Assembly: GCA_013911545.1 (NCBI GenBank)
Contig: JACETA010000012.1
Span: 1 to 14,538, forward strand
Direction of reading: 5' to 3'
From: Chloroflexota bacterium
Lineage (GTDB): Bacteria; Chloroflexota; Dehalococcoidia; Lucifugimonadales; Lucifugimonadaceae
DNA: 14,538 nucleotides
Below the pieces are notes generated by a model. That model was not told the origin of the DNA and did no database searches. It saw only the letters and a list, made by a program, of their open reading frames with translations. Every line of letters begins with the position of its first letter. Positions within the stretch are counted from its first letter, which is position 1. A program made the position numbers and the translations under genes. Below are positions 6,317 to 14,114 of the stretch, one piece after another.

Positions 6317-8064
6317 TCTTCTTCTAGAGTTGAGGTATCGCCCTCAGGTAGACCTAGCTCTCTTGCCTTAAGTAATCTTCTCATTATTTTACCACTCCTG
6401 GTTTTCGGCATTGTTTCTACATATTCAATATCTCTTGGGGATACACCAGAGGAAAGCTTATTTTTTGCAAATTTCATTAATTCAAGCTTTAATTCTTTAG
6501 TCCATTTGTAACCATTATTTAAGGAAACGAATGCTTTAACTACTTCCATTGCTATTTTATCAGGCACTCCTATCACTCCAGCTTCTGCTACTGCCTCATG
6601 CTCTATAAGAGTGCTCTCAACTTCAAAAGGGCTAACAAGATGACCAGCGGTATTTATAACATCATCTGACCTTCCTTGGAACCAAAAAAAGCCATCTTCA
6701 TCCATGAAAGCTTCATCTCCTGTAATGTACCATCCTTTTTTAAATCTTGAATTATATCTTTCATCGTTGTTCCAGTAAGCAAAAAATTGTGAAGGCCACC
6801 CTGGCTTAACAGCAAGAATACCGGGATTATTCGGCTCCAATCTATTTAAATCTTTATCAAGAATTGCAATTTCTACTCCAGGAATAGGGACACCCATACT
6901 TCCTGGCCTAATTTCCATAAATGAATAATTAGCACACATTATTGCTCCTGTTTCAGTTTGCCACCAATTATCATGAATAGGCATTCCATAATTTTCATTG
7001 CCCCAAACTACTGCCTCTGGGTTTAAAGGCTCACCAACACTTGCTATGAATCTAAGAGTTGAAATATCATGTTTTGAAATTGGACCTGAACCTGCTTTCA
7101 TTAGCATTCTTATTGCAGTCGGCGCAGTATACCAAATAGTCACATTGTGATCTTGAATAATTGAGTACCATTTTGATGCTGAATATCCACCTTCGTAAAT
7201 TATTTGAGTGACCCCATTACTCCATGGTGCAAACATTCCATAAGAAGTTCCTGTAACCCATCCCGGGTCAGCTGTACACCAATATGTGTCATCAATTTTC
7301 ATATCAAGCGCCCATTTTCCAGTTGCATATTGCTGAACAATTGATTGGTGTCTATGGAGCGCTCCTTTTGGCTTACCAGTTGTACCAGAAGTGTAATGCA
7401 TTATTGAATAATCGTATTGAGAAGTATTTTCAACCGAAGATATTGGCACAATTTCTTTCATTAATTCTTCATAAGATAAATCATTTTCAACAACAGGATC
7501 ACTATCCCTGCCATTTTTATTAACAATTAAAATATTTTTTAATTCAGGAAGCTCACCAATTATTCCACTTATTTTTCTTCTTAATTCAGGCTGAGTTACA
7601 AGAATTTTTGCTCCTGAATCTAGCATCCTGTCTTTAACTGGTTCTGGGCCAAATGCTGAAAACAATGGCCCTACAATTGCTCCAATTTTTAACCCTCCAA
7701 AAACAGAAATATAACATTCTGGAAGCCTGTCCATAAACACAAATACCCTGTCACCTTTTGTTACTCCTAATTTTTTTAAAACTGCTGCAAATTTATCTGT
7801 TTGAATTTTTAAGTCACTAAAAGAGTAGGTTTCTTTTTCATCATTCTTTCCATGCCAAATCATAGCAGTTTTATCTCCATTGCCTTTTTCTACATGACTA
7901 TCTATACAAACGTGTGCATTATTTAAACCACCACCTGGAAGCCATGGGATTTCATTAAAAATATCTTCCCAGTCAAAATCTTTTTTAAAATCATTTAAAT
8001 TTTCAATATTTGGTGTAATTTTTGGCTTACGACTACCTATTTTTTCGATTTTCTTAAAATCCAT
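6313..8064 (-). CDS. acsA: Acetyl-CoA synthetase (acetate--CoA ligase, AMP-forming)
   Basis: A 583-residue ANL-superfamily adenylating enzyme, close in length to the short Bacillus AcsA type. It activates acetate to acetyl-AMP and then acetyl-CoA. Seen: N-terminal LNNAHVCIDSH (47-57); P-loop YTSGTTGKPKG (224-234); WWQTETG (367-373), whose tryptophan limits the acyl pocket to short acids in the family; the hinge GRSDDV (464-469) before NTAGHLVSPFEVE; and near the C-terminus PKTRSGKIMRR with the catalytic Lys at about 559, which is also the usual acetylation-control site. Propionate is a possible alternative substrate. The ATG at 8064 has a GGGG five bases upstream. The gene stands alone on the minus strand and is divergent from rplI. 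Confidence 0.93.
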   Translation of the reverse strand: MDFKKIEKIGSRKPKITPNIENLNDFKKDFDWEDIFNEIPWLPGGGLNNAHVCIDSHVEKGNGDKTAMIWHGKNDEKETYSFSDLKIQTDKFAAVLKKLGVTKGDRVFVFMDRLPECYISVFGGLKIGAIVGPLFSAFGPEPVKDRMLDSGAKILVTQPELRRKISGIIGELPELKNILIVNKNGRDSDPVVENDLSYEELMKEIVPISSVENTSQYDYSIMHYTSGTTGKPKGALHRHQSIVQQYATGKWALDMKIDDTYWCTADPGWVTGTSYGMFAPWSNGVTQIIYEGGYSASKWYSIIQDHNVTIWYTAPTAIRMLMKAGSGPISKHDISTLRFIASVGEPLNPEAVVWGNENYGMPIHDNWWQTETGAIMCANYSFMEIRPGSMGVPIPGVEIAILDKDLNRLEPNNPGILAVKPGWPSQFFAYWNNDERYNSRFKKGWYITGDEAFMDEDGFFWFQGRSDDVINTAGHLVSPFEVESTLIEHEAVAEAGVIGVPDKIAMEVVKAFVSLNNGYKWTKELKLELMKFAKNKLSSGVSPRDIEYVETMPKTRSGKIMRRLLKARELGLPEGDTSTLEED

Positions 8065-8069
8065 ATTAT

Positions 8070-8073
8070 CCCC
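8070..8073 (-). promoter_or_regulatory. G-rich ribosome-binding site of acsA
   Basis: On the minus strand GGGG lies five bases before the ATG at 8064. It is a partial Shine-Dalgarno match and supports this start codon. Confidence 0.5.
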
Positions 8074-8107
8074 ATATAATTTTTAGCATTTAAGTTTTTA
8101 TTCAACT

Positions 8108-8116
8108 AATATATCA
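8108..8116 (-). promoter_or_regulatory. Extended -10 (TGaTATATT) for acsA
   Basis: On the minus strand TG-a-TATATT fits an extended -10 element and would start the transcript near 8101, leaving a leader of about 36 bases with the GGGG ribosome site. It lies in the 138-base divergent gap 8065-8202, the longest non-coding stretch in the window, which otherwise holds only AT-rich sequence and a possible rplI promoter. Confidence 0.45.
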
Positions 8117-8171
8117 TTAATCAATTATTAATTTTGAACATAGATTAATTTAGATCACATAACCAAATGTT

Positions 8172-8177
8172 TATAAG
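8172..8177 (+). promoter_or_regulatory. Candidate -10 (TATAAG) for the rplI-dnaB operon
   Basis: TATAAG matches five of six consensus bases and would give a start near 8184 and a leader of about 19 bases before the rplI ATG at 8203. A -35 candidate (TTTAGA at 8149-8154, 17-base spacer) is weak. TTGAAC at 8134-8139 looks more like a -35 but is spaced too far from this -10. The likely promoter for all seven genes downstream. Confidence 0.4.
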
Positions 8178-8202
8178 AAAAATTTAAGTAGAGTAAGCAA
8201 TA

Positions 8203-8826
8203 ATGAAAGTATTATTTTTAAAAGATAATTTACCGACAGCGATGGCTGGAGAGATAAAAAATGTAAAGCCAGGTTTTGCTAGAAATTTCCTTATACCAAA
8301 CGGGATAGCTGAATTAGCAAACAGGTCTTCAATTGAAAGAATAGAAAAATTAAGAAAACAGGCTGATGTTAGAAGAGGTGAAATGAAATCAAGATGGCAA
8401 ACTGTTGCCAATGAGATAAATTTATTAGAGCTTGAAATAGTTGCTCAAACTGGACCAACCGGAAAACTTTTCGGTTCTGTAACAAGTTCACAAATTGCTA
8501 CTTCAATTGAAGAAAATCTTGACGGAGTTACTATTGACAGGAGGTCAATTAGGATTCAACAGCCAATTAAGGTAATTGGTTCTTATTCAGTTCCGTTAAA
8601 ATTATTTGAAGGTGTAGATGCAGAAGTTAAATTAAATGTTAAATCCGATGGAAATGTAATGACAGAAGAAATGGTTGAAATAACTGAAGGCAGCAAAGAA
8701 GTAGATGCAGAAAGCCCTGAAGAAGTCTTGGAAGAAAGTGATTCTCAACCTGAAGATACTGCAGCTGAAGAATCTGGCAAAATAGATAATGAAGTTGAAG
8801 AAAATACAAAAGAAAGCGCCCCATAA
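8203..8826 (+). CDS. rplI: Ribosomal protein bL9 with an acidic C-terminal tail
   Basis: bL9 of the large ribosomal subunit. The N-domain MKVLFLKDNL...VKPGFARNFLIPNGIAELA (1-38) carries the rRNA-binding signature. A long connecting helix (about 40-75) and the C-domain with TGPTGKLFGSVTSSQIA (83-99) follow. The AMAGEIKNV wording near residues 13-21 resembles Chloroflexota bL9. The bL9 fold ends near residue 148, as usual. About 58 further residues are very acidic (around 21 Asp/Glu against 3 Lys), rich in Ser and Glu, and look disordered. No bS6, ssb or bS18 genes flank it as they do in many bacteria; dnaB follows after 25 bases. A weak purine stretch (8188-8192) precedes the ATG. Confidence 0.96.
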   Translation: MKVLFLKDNLPTAMAGEIKNVKPGFARNFLIPNGIAELANRSSIERIEKLRKQADVRRGEMKSRWQTVANEINLLELEIVAQTGPTGKLFGSVTSSQIATSIEENLDGVTIDRRSIRIQQPIKVIGSYSVPLKLFEGVDAEVKLNVKSDGNVMTEEMVEITEGSKEVDAESPEEVLEESDSQPEDTAAEESGKIDNEVEENTKESAP

Positions 8827-8851
8827 AAAAATCTAGCGAAGAAGAGTAATA

Positions 8852-10204
8852 TTGCTTGGTGAAAAACTGCCGCCTAATGATATTGAAGCAGAAGCGTCGG
8901 TAATTGGTTCAATAATTATCGATGGGGATTCACTTGTAAAAATTTCAGGATTCCTTCAACCTTCTGACTTTTTTAACGAATCCCATGAAATGTGTTATAC
9001 ATCATGCATAGAAATGCTTGAAAAAGGTGTGGCTATTGATGAAAAAACTTTAGGTGATTTCTTAGAATCTGAAGGAAGGATTACTAAAGTTGAAGGAGGT
9101 CGAGGATATTTAGCTCATATGGTTTCTCAAGTACCTACACATTTGCATATTGAGCATTATGCCAGAGTAGTCCATAGGACCGCAACTCATAGAAGGCTTA
9201 TTTCAGCTGCCAACGATATTGCTAAAATTGGATTCCAAAACAGTCAAGATGTCGACGAAGCTTTGAATCAGGCAGAAGATATTTTATATGACATAAGATC
9301 TTTTCATGATTCAAGAGACTTTGTTTTGATAAAAGATCCCTTGGATGTTTATTTAAAATTTGATGATGAAGAAGAAACTGACAGAGCTCCTTTACCTTCA
9401 GGTTACCCAGACCTAGATAGCTTGCTAGGAGGATTAAATAGGTCAGACATGATCGTATTAGCAGCTAGGCCAAGTATTGGAAAAAGCACATTAGGCCTTA
9501 ATATGGCAAGAAATATTGCTGGAAATGGTAAAAAAGTTGCCATTTTTAGTCTAGAGATGGGCGTCGATCAAATTGCAATGAGGTTACTTTCTTCAGAAGC
9601 AAAAATAGAAACAAACAGAATCAGGCAAAGGCTTACTACTGAAAGAGAAGATGAGAGGCTATTTGAAGCAATTGGTAGGCTCTCTGACTTAGATATAGCA
9701 ATTGATGACACACCTATTCAAACTGTTACAGAAATGAGAGCAAAAGCTAAAAGATTACAAAAAGAAAGAGGGTTAGACTTTGTTGTTGTTGATTATATGC
9801 AGCTTATTTATGGAGGAAGAGGTGCCAATGAAAATAACAGAGCTCAAGAAGTAAGTAGAATTTCAAGAGCCTTGAAAGGAATGGCAAGAGATTTAAATGT
9901 CCCAGTAATCGCAATCTCGCAATTAAGCAGGTCAATTGAACAAAGGCAAAGCCATAGGCCAGTTCTTTCAGATCTTAGAGAAAGCGGAAGTATAGAACAG
10001 GATGCAGATATAGTTATGTTTATTCATAGAGAGGAGAAATACATATCTGAAGAAGAATGGTTAAGATCAAGGTCAATTGAGGAGGAGTACCCTAAAGGCT
10101 TGTCCGAATTAATTATTGCTAAACATAGGAATGGGCCTATAGGCAATGTAAATTTAGTCGTACAAGATCAATTTGCAAGGTTTATGTCAGCAAACAGACA
10201 ATAA
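8852..10204 (+). CDS. dnaB: Replicative DNA helicase DnaB
   Basis: The hexameric 5'-3' helicase that opens the replication fork. At 450 residues it is full length. Seen: N-terminal KLPPNDIEAEASVIGSIII (5-23); linker; the RecA-like domain starting LPSGYPDLDSLLGGLNRSD (181-199); Walker A AARPSIGKST (204-213); Walker B VVVDYMQLI (311-319); and the DNA-binding and arginine-finger region RAQEVSRISRALKGMARDLN...ISQLSRSIEQR. No intein. The start is TTG at 8852: an in-frame TAG stands at 8834, there is no ATG or GTG between, and the next in-frame ATG would remove the conserved KLPP segment. AAGAG five bases upstream is a weak ribosome site. GGLNRSDMIVLAARPSIGK resembles Dehalococcoidia DnaB. Its stop is one base from the next ATG. 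Confidence 0.97.
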   Translation: MLGEKLPPNDIEAEASVIGSIIIDGDSLVKISGFLQPSDFFNESHEMCYTSCIEMLEKGVAIDEKTLGDFLESEGRITKVEGGRGYLAHMVSQVPTHLHIEHYARVVHRTATHRRLISAANDIAKIGFQNSQDVDEALNQAEDILYDIRSFHDSRDFVLIKDPLDVYLKFDDEEETDRAPLPSGYPDLDSLLGGLNRSDMIVLAARPSIGKSTLGLNMARNIAGNGKKVAIFSLEMGVDQIAMRLLSSEAKIETNRIRQRLTTEREDERLFEAIGRLSDLDIAIDDTPIQTVTEMRAKAKRLQKERGLDFVVVDYMQLIYGGRGANENNRAQEVSRISRALKGMARDLNVPVIAISQLSRSIEQRQSHRPVLSDLRESGSIEQDADIVMFIHREEKYISEEEWLRSRSIEEEYPKGLSELIIAKHRNGPIGNVNLVVQDQFARFMSANRQ

Positions 10205-10205
10205 A

Positions 10206-10592
10206 ATGACTCAAAAAAAACTATGGGAAGAAGAAATACCAAATTGGCTAGAAATATTAGATAGATTAGAAGAAGTTAATAAAATAGATGCAGATAATTA
10301 CTTCATAAGTGATATAGAAAACGACTATAAAGAATTATCTTTAGAGGATGAAGCAAAAAAATTTAGTTTATATTGGAGCGGAAAAAGAAAATTAAAAACA
10401 AACAGAAAAGGGAGCTGGAAGCTTGGTTGGAGAAACTGGCTTCAGAAAGCTTTAAAACAAGAAGAAAATTATGGAAGATTTAAAGAAAAATCTAAAAAAA
10501 ATACAAAATCAGCTGAATATCCAAGCGCCGAAGAACTCGAGGAAGAAAGAAGAAAAAGAGCCTATAGAAAAAAAAGAAGGTATGAAAACTGA
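10206..10592 (+). CDS. Small DnaT/phage-replication-like protein, probable helicase-loader partner
   Basis: A 128-residue basic protein that I cannot name firmly. In the middle, LEDEAKKFSLYWSGKRK...GSWKLGWRNWLQKA (46-82) resembles the C-terminal ssDNA-binding motif of DnaT and many phage replication proteins: an F-x-x-Y-W pair, a basic loop, then W-x-x-x-W-x-x-W (F53, Y56, W57, W71, W75, W78). The N-terminus (1-45) is acidic and Trp-containing; the last 33 residues are highly charged and probably unstructured. I start at ATG 10206, one base after the dnaB stop; an upstream ATG at 10173 lies inside dnaB and would add only an eleven-residue non-conserved lead. It sits between dnaB and a DnaI-like ATPase, which supports a role in primosome assembly. 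Function is inferred. Confidence 0.6.
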   Translation: MTQKKLWEEEIPNWLEILDRLEEVNKIDADNYFISDIENDYKELSLEDEAKKFSLYWSGKRKLKTNRKGSWKLGWRNWLQKALKQEENYGRFKEKSKKNTKSAEYPSAEELEEERRKRAYRKKRRYEN

Positions 10593-11271
10593 AAATTGTA
10601 AAGTTTGTAATGACCTTAAATGGGTATCATTGAAAGATGATAATTATAAATATGTATTATGCAATGTTTGCGAAAAAGACTCATCAAATAAAGACAAGAT
10701 TGAAAGATTTATAAGCCACAAAGATTTAGGCGATATCACACTCCAAATGCTTAAAAAAATGAATTTTAAAAATTTTAAAATCAAAGAAAATTCTAATTTA
10801 ACTGACGCAAAGGAAGAATCCCTAAAATTTTCAAAAAATCCTGAAGGCTGGTTATTACTTACTGGAAAAACAGGTGTAGGTAAAACACATTTGGCTACAG
10901 CCATAGCATCAGAGAGAATCAGTAATTTTAAACAGGTTTACTTTGGTTTTTTGCCTAGCGTATTAGAAAGATTAAGAAATTTTAAAGATGGCGAACCAAA
11001 CAATTTTTTTAACTTTCTAATAGAACACCCTTTCCTAATTATTGATGACTTAGGATCACAAACAAATACTGTCTGGGCTGAAGAAAAAATTTATCAATTA
11101 ATTGTTGCGAGGCACAGTAATCTTCTTCCCACAGTAATAACAACAAGGGCAATAAACGTTAAAGAGGATTTAGCTTTCAGTGCCCAGATCAATGAAGCTA
11201 TAACTTCAAGGTTAACTGACGTACACAATGTATTAGAAATTGAACTTAAGTCTAAAGATTTTAGAAGCTAA
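10582..11271 (+). CDS. DnaI/DnaC-like AAA+ helicase loader with N-terminal zinc finger
   Basis: A 229-residue AAA+ ATPase of the DnaC/DnaI/IstB group, expected to load DnaB on DNA. The N-terminus has a four-cysteine site (Cys6, Cys9, Cys27, Cys30), as in Bacillus DnaI, where a zinc domain binds the helicase. Then Walker A GKTGVGKTH (95-103), Walker B FLIIDDLGS (151-159), a sensor-1 segment VITTR (185-189) where TSN or TTN is usual, and the arginine-finger-type SRL (209-211). I start at ATG 10582, overlapping the previous gene by 11 bases; a longer frame from 10471 adds 37 Lys/Glu residues read out of frame over the upstream gene. IstB of IS21 is rejected: no istA, no inverted repeats, and the gene follows dnaB. 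Good confidence in family, fair in role. Confidence 0.82.
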   Translation: MKTENCKVCNDLKWVSLKDDNYKYVLCNVCEKDSSNKDKIERFISHKDLGDITLQMLKKMNFKNFKIKENSNLTDAKEESLKFSKNPEGWLLLTGKTGVGKTHLATAIASERISNFKQVYFGFLPSVLERLRNFKDGEPNNFFNFLIEHPFLIIDDLGSQTNTVWAEEKIYQLIVARHSNLLPTVITTRAINVKEDLAFSAQINEAITSRLTDVHNVLEIELKSKDFRS

Positions 11272-11273
11272 TC

Positions 11274-12173
11274 ATGAAGACAGAAAAATTTAAAAATTTA
11301 ATACCAGATAATTTTAGTTTAGAAAAAATTTATTCAGGAACAATTTGGGCTGAAGGCCCCGTCTGGATAAAAGATAAAAACTTAATAGTTTGGAGTGATG
11401 TCAAAAGTAATAAAATGCTTTCTTATGATGCAGAAACAGGGGTTGTTTCTGATTTTAGAAATCCTTCAGAATTTAATAATGGAAATTGCACTGATATTTC
11501 TGGGAGACTTATAAGTTGCCAGCATGGAAAAAGAAGAGTAGTTAGGCAAGAGAAAAATGGTGAATTGAGTGTAATTGCAGATAATTATAATTATAAAAAA
11601 TTAAATTCACCCAATGATGTTGCTGTCAGCAAATCCGGAAATATTTGGTTTACTGACCCTCCATATGGGATTTTAACAAATCAAGAAGGTCATAAATCTG
11701 AGAGCGAGCAAGACGGTAATCATCTTTACAGAGTGGACCAAAAACTTAATATTAAAAAAATTGATGCTAAATTTGATAAACCTAACGGATTAGTTTTTTC
11801 ACCCGATGGAAAAATTCTTTATGTTGCTGACAGCGGAGCTGCTGAACCTGGAAATTTTAATTTATCTAGGCCACATAACATTCAAAAATTTATATTAGAT
11901 AATGAAGAGAATGTATTAACCAAGGAGATATTCGTAGAAATTGAAAACGGTTTTCCTGACGGAATGACAGTGGATATAAATGGCAATCTATTTGTTTGCG
12001 ACCCAAATGGAATGAAAATACATATTTTTGACCCATCTTCAGAAAGGCTTGGCCATATTGATATTCCTGAAAGAGTTGCAAACTGCACCTTTGGGGGTCA
12101 TAATAAGTCTGATTTATATATAACTGCTTCTACATCTCTATATAAATTAAAAACTAACACAAATGGCTTATGA
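11274..12173 (+). CDS. SMP-30/gluconolactonase family lactonase
   Basis: A 299-residue six-bladed beta-propeller lactone hydrolase of the SMP-30/gluconolactonase/LRE family, likely opening a sugar lactone such as glucono-1,5-lactone. Expected metal ligands are visible: Glu27 in AEGPVW, Asn171 in KPNGLVF and Asp229 in FPDGM. Asn114 in NSPNDVAV is the usual substrate contact. GNCTDISGRLISCQHGKRRV (70-89) is typical of the bacterial gluconolactonase branch. No signal peptide, so cytoplasmic. The ATG lies two bases after the AAA+ gene stop and its TGA overlaps the transketolase ATG (ATGA, 12170-12173), so translation is probably coupled. Its neighbours suggest a link to sugar-acid or pentose metabolism, but members of this family also hydrolyse other lactones. 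Confidence 0.88.
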   Translation: MKTEKFKNLIPDNFSLEKIYSGTIWAEGPVWIKDKNLIVWSDVKSNKMLSYDAETGVVSDFRNPSEFNNGNCTDISGRLISCQHGKRRVVRQEKNGELSVIADNYNYKKLNSPNDVAVSKSGNIWFTDPPYGILTNQEGHKSESEQDGNHLYRVDQKLNIKKIDAKFDKPNGLVFSPDGKILYVADSGAAEPGNFNLSRPHNIQKFILDNEENVLTKEIFVEIENGFPDGMTVDINGNLFVCDPNGMKIHIFDPSSERLGHIDIPERVANCTFGGHNKSDLYITASTSLYKLKTNTNGL

Positions 12174-14107
12174 ATAAAGAAATTGAAAAAAAATCTATAA
12201 ATGCAATCAGGTTTCTTTCCATTGATATGGTTCAAAAAGCCAATTCTGGTCATCCTGGTGCACCTATGAGCTTGGCTCCATTAGCATACACATTGTGGAA
12301 AGATCATTTATTATTCAACCCTAAAGATCCTGAATGGGTAAACCGTGATAGGTTCATACTTTCTGCTGGTCACGCTTCTGCATTACTATATTCAATGCTT
12401 CATCTAACTGGATATAATTTAAAAATAGAAGATTTAAAGCAATTTAGACAATATGGGAGTAAAACTCCTGGTCATCCTGAAAATACTCTTACTGTAGGAG
12501 TTGAAGCTACAACTGGCCCCTTAGGACAAGGATTTTCAAATGGAGTTGGTATGGCAATTGCTTCAAAAAAATTAAATACTATTAATAAAAATTTAGGTAA
12601 ACATAATATATATTCAATTGTTTCTGACGGAGATTTAATGGAAGGCATAACTTCAGAGTCAGCTTCATTAGCAGGAACATTAAAATTAAATAATATTATA
12701 TATATTTACGATTCGAATAAAATTTCCATTGAAGGATCTACAGATAAAGCATTTACTGAAAACGTAAAACAAAGATTTGAATCTTACAACTGGAATGTAA
12801 TCGAAATTAAAGACAGCGAAGATTGCGAAGCAATATCTAGAAGTATCGGTGTTGCAAAAAATTCTGACCTACCGTCATTACTAATTTTAAAATCAAAAAT
12901 TGGCTATGGGAGCCCAAATAAATTTAACTCCGAAAAAGCTCATGGTGAAGCTTTAGGCGAAGAAGAAGTTAAACTTACTAGAGAAAAGTTAGGATGGGAT
13001 TATGAACCTTTTAATATACCAGATGAAATATACAATAATTTCACTGAAATAGTTAATAAGAAAATTGAATTTTATAATAATTCCAAGCAAAATAAACTTT
13101 CATATCCATCCCTGGCTCTTGATGAAGATTGGATTTCAGAACTTGTTCAGCCTGATGCCCCTGAAAGCATGTCAACTCGTGATTCATCTGGAAAAGTTTT
13201 AAATCACCTAGCAACAAAGACAAATTTAATTTTTGGAGGCTCTGCTGATTTGGCAGGATCAACAAAGACCTTGATAAGCTCCTCAACATCAATAAATTTT
13301 AACGATTTCAGCGGGTTAAATATGCATTACGGTGTTCGAGAACACGCTATGGCTGCAATTAATAACGGGATTTCTTTATACGCAAATTTCATTCCTTTTG
13401 GAGGAACTTTTTTAATTTTTTCTGACTATATGAGAAATTCAATAAGGTTATCAGCATTAAGTAAATGCCAAGTTTTGTATGTTTTAACTCATGATTCAAT
13501 TGCCTTGGGTGAAGACGGCCCTACTCACCAACCCATTTCCCAATTAATGTCTTTAAGGTTAATACCTAATTTAAATGTATACAGACCAGCTGATTACTTT
13601 GAAACAATTTATTGTTATAAAAAATCTTTAACTACTAAAACAACTCCTTCTGCATTTATTTTAAGCAGACAATCTTTGCCAACCTTAGAAAATAGGGATT
13701 TTAAAAATATTCAAAAAGGTGCCTACATTTTAAAAAGTGAAGACGAAAATTCAGATATTGATTTAATTCTGATGGCTACTGGTTCAGAAGTTAGCATATG
13801 TGTTGAAGCATCAAACAAATTGCAAGATATGAATATAAATGTAAGAGTAGTTTCTATGCCTTGCTGGGAACTTTTTGAACAACAAAGTGACGAATATAAG
13901 GAAAGTATTTTTCCAAAAAAAATACGAAATAGAATTTCAGTTGAAGCTGGGACAACTATAGGTTGGTCTCAATTTGTTGGAGACAAAGGTGTTTCTATAG
14001 GGATAAATGAATTTGGTGAATCAGCACCAGGAAATGTAATAATGGAAAAAAAAGGCTTTTCAGTAGAAAATATATGTAATACATATAAAAAATTTCTTGA
14101 AAGGTAA
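12170..14107 (+). CDS. tkt: Transketolase
   Basis: A thiamine-diphosphate enzyme that moves two-carbon units between sugar phosphates in the non-oxidative pentose phosphate pathway. At 645 residues it is slightly shorter than the usual 660-670. Seen: His28 in SGHPGAPMS; His68 in SAGHAS; TPGHPE (99-104); GPLGQG (116-121); the ThDP/metal site SDGDLMEG (152-159) with Asn183; His259 in KAHGEALG; GGSADLAGS (356-364); catalytic Glu391 in VREHAM; HDSIALGEDGPTHQP (441-455); and the C-domain ending GINEFGESAPG. All three domains are on one chain, unlike split archaeal-type forms. The ATG overlaps the gluconolactonase stop by four bases and lacks a ribosome site. rpiB follows after seven bases, so two pentose-phosphate enzymes are made together. 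Confidence 0.97.
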   Translation: MNKEIEKKSINAIRFLSIDMVQKANSGHPGAPMSLAPLAYTLWKDHLLFNPKDPEWVNRDRFILSAGHASALLYSMLHLTGYNLKIEDLKQFRQYGSKTPGHPENTLTVGVEATTGPLGQGFSNGVGMAIASKKLNTINKNLGKHNIYSIVSDGDLMEGITSESASLAGTLKLNNIIYIYDSNKISIEGSTDKAFTENVKQRFESYNWNVIEIKDSEDCEAISRSIGVAKNSDLPSLLILKSKIGYGSPNKFNSEKAHGEALGEEEVKLTREKLGWDYEPFNIPDEIYNNFTEIVNKKIEFYNNSKQNKLSYPSLALDEDWISELVQPDAPESMSTRDSSGKVLNHLATKTNLIFGGSADLAGSTKTLISSSTSINFNDFSGLNMHYGVREHAMAAINNGISLYANFIPFGGTFLIFSDYMRNSIRLSALSKCQVLYVLTHDSIALGEDGPTHQPISQLMSLRLIPNLNVYRPADYFETIYCYKKSLTTKTTPSAFILSRQSLPTLENRDFKNIQKGAYILKSEDENSDIDLILMATGSEVSICVEASNKLQDMNINVRVVSMPCWELFEQQSDEYKESIFPKKIRNRISVEAGTTIGWSQFVGDKGVSIGINEFGESAPGNVIMEKKGFSVENICNTYKKFLER

Positions 14108-14114
14108 ATTTTAA

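Noticed and set aside
8065..8202. Riboswitch, small RNA or tRNA in the largest gap
   Set aside because: The sequence is AT-rich without stable paired segments or conserved RNA motifs; only promoter-like elements are visible.
10471..10581. Longer N-terminus for the DnaI-like ATPase
   Set aside because: The 37 added residues are Lys/Glu-rich readings of the upstream gene in another frame; the cysteine finger starts right after the ATG at 10582.
10582..11271. IstB helper ATPase of an IS21-type element
   Set aside because: No istA transposase, no terminal inverted repeats or target duplication, and a tight operon context with dnaB; the Cys4 N-terminus fits DnaI.
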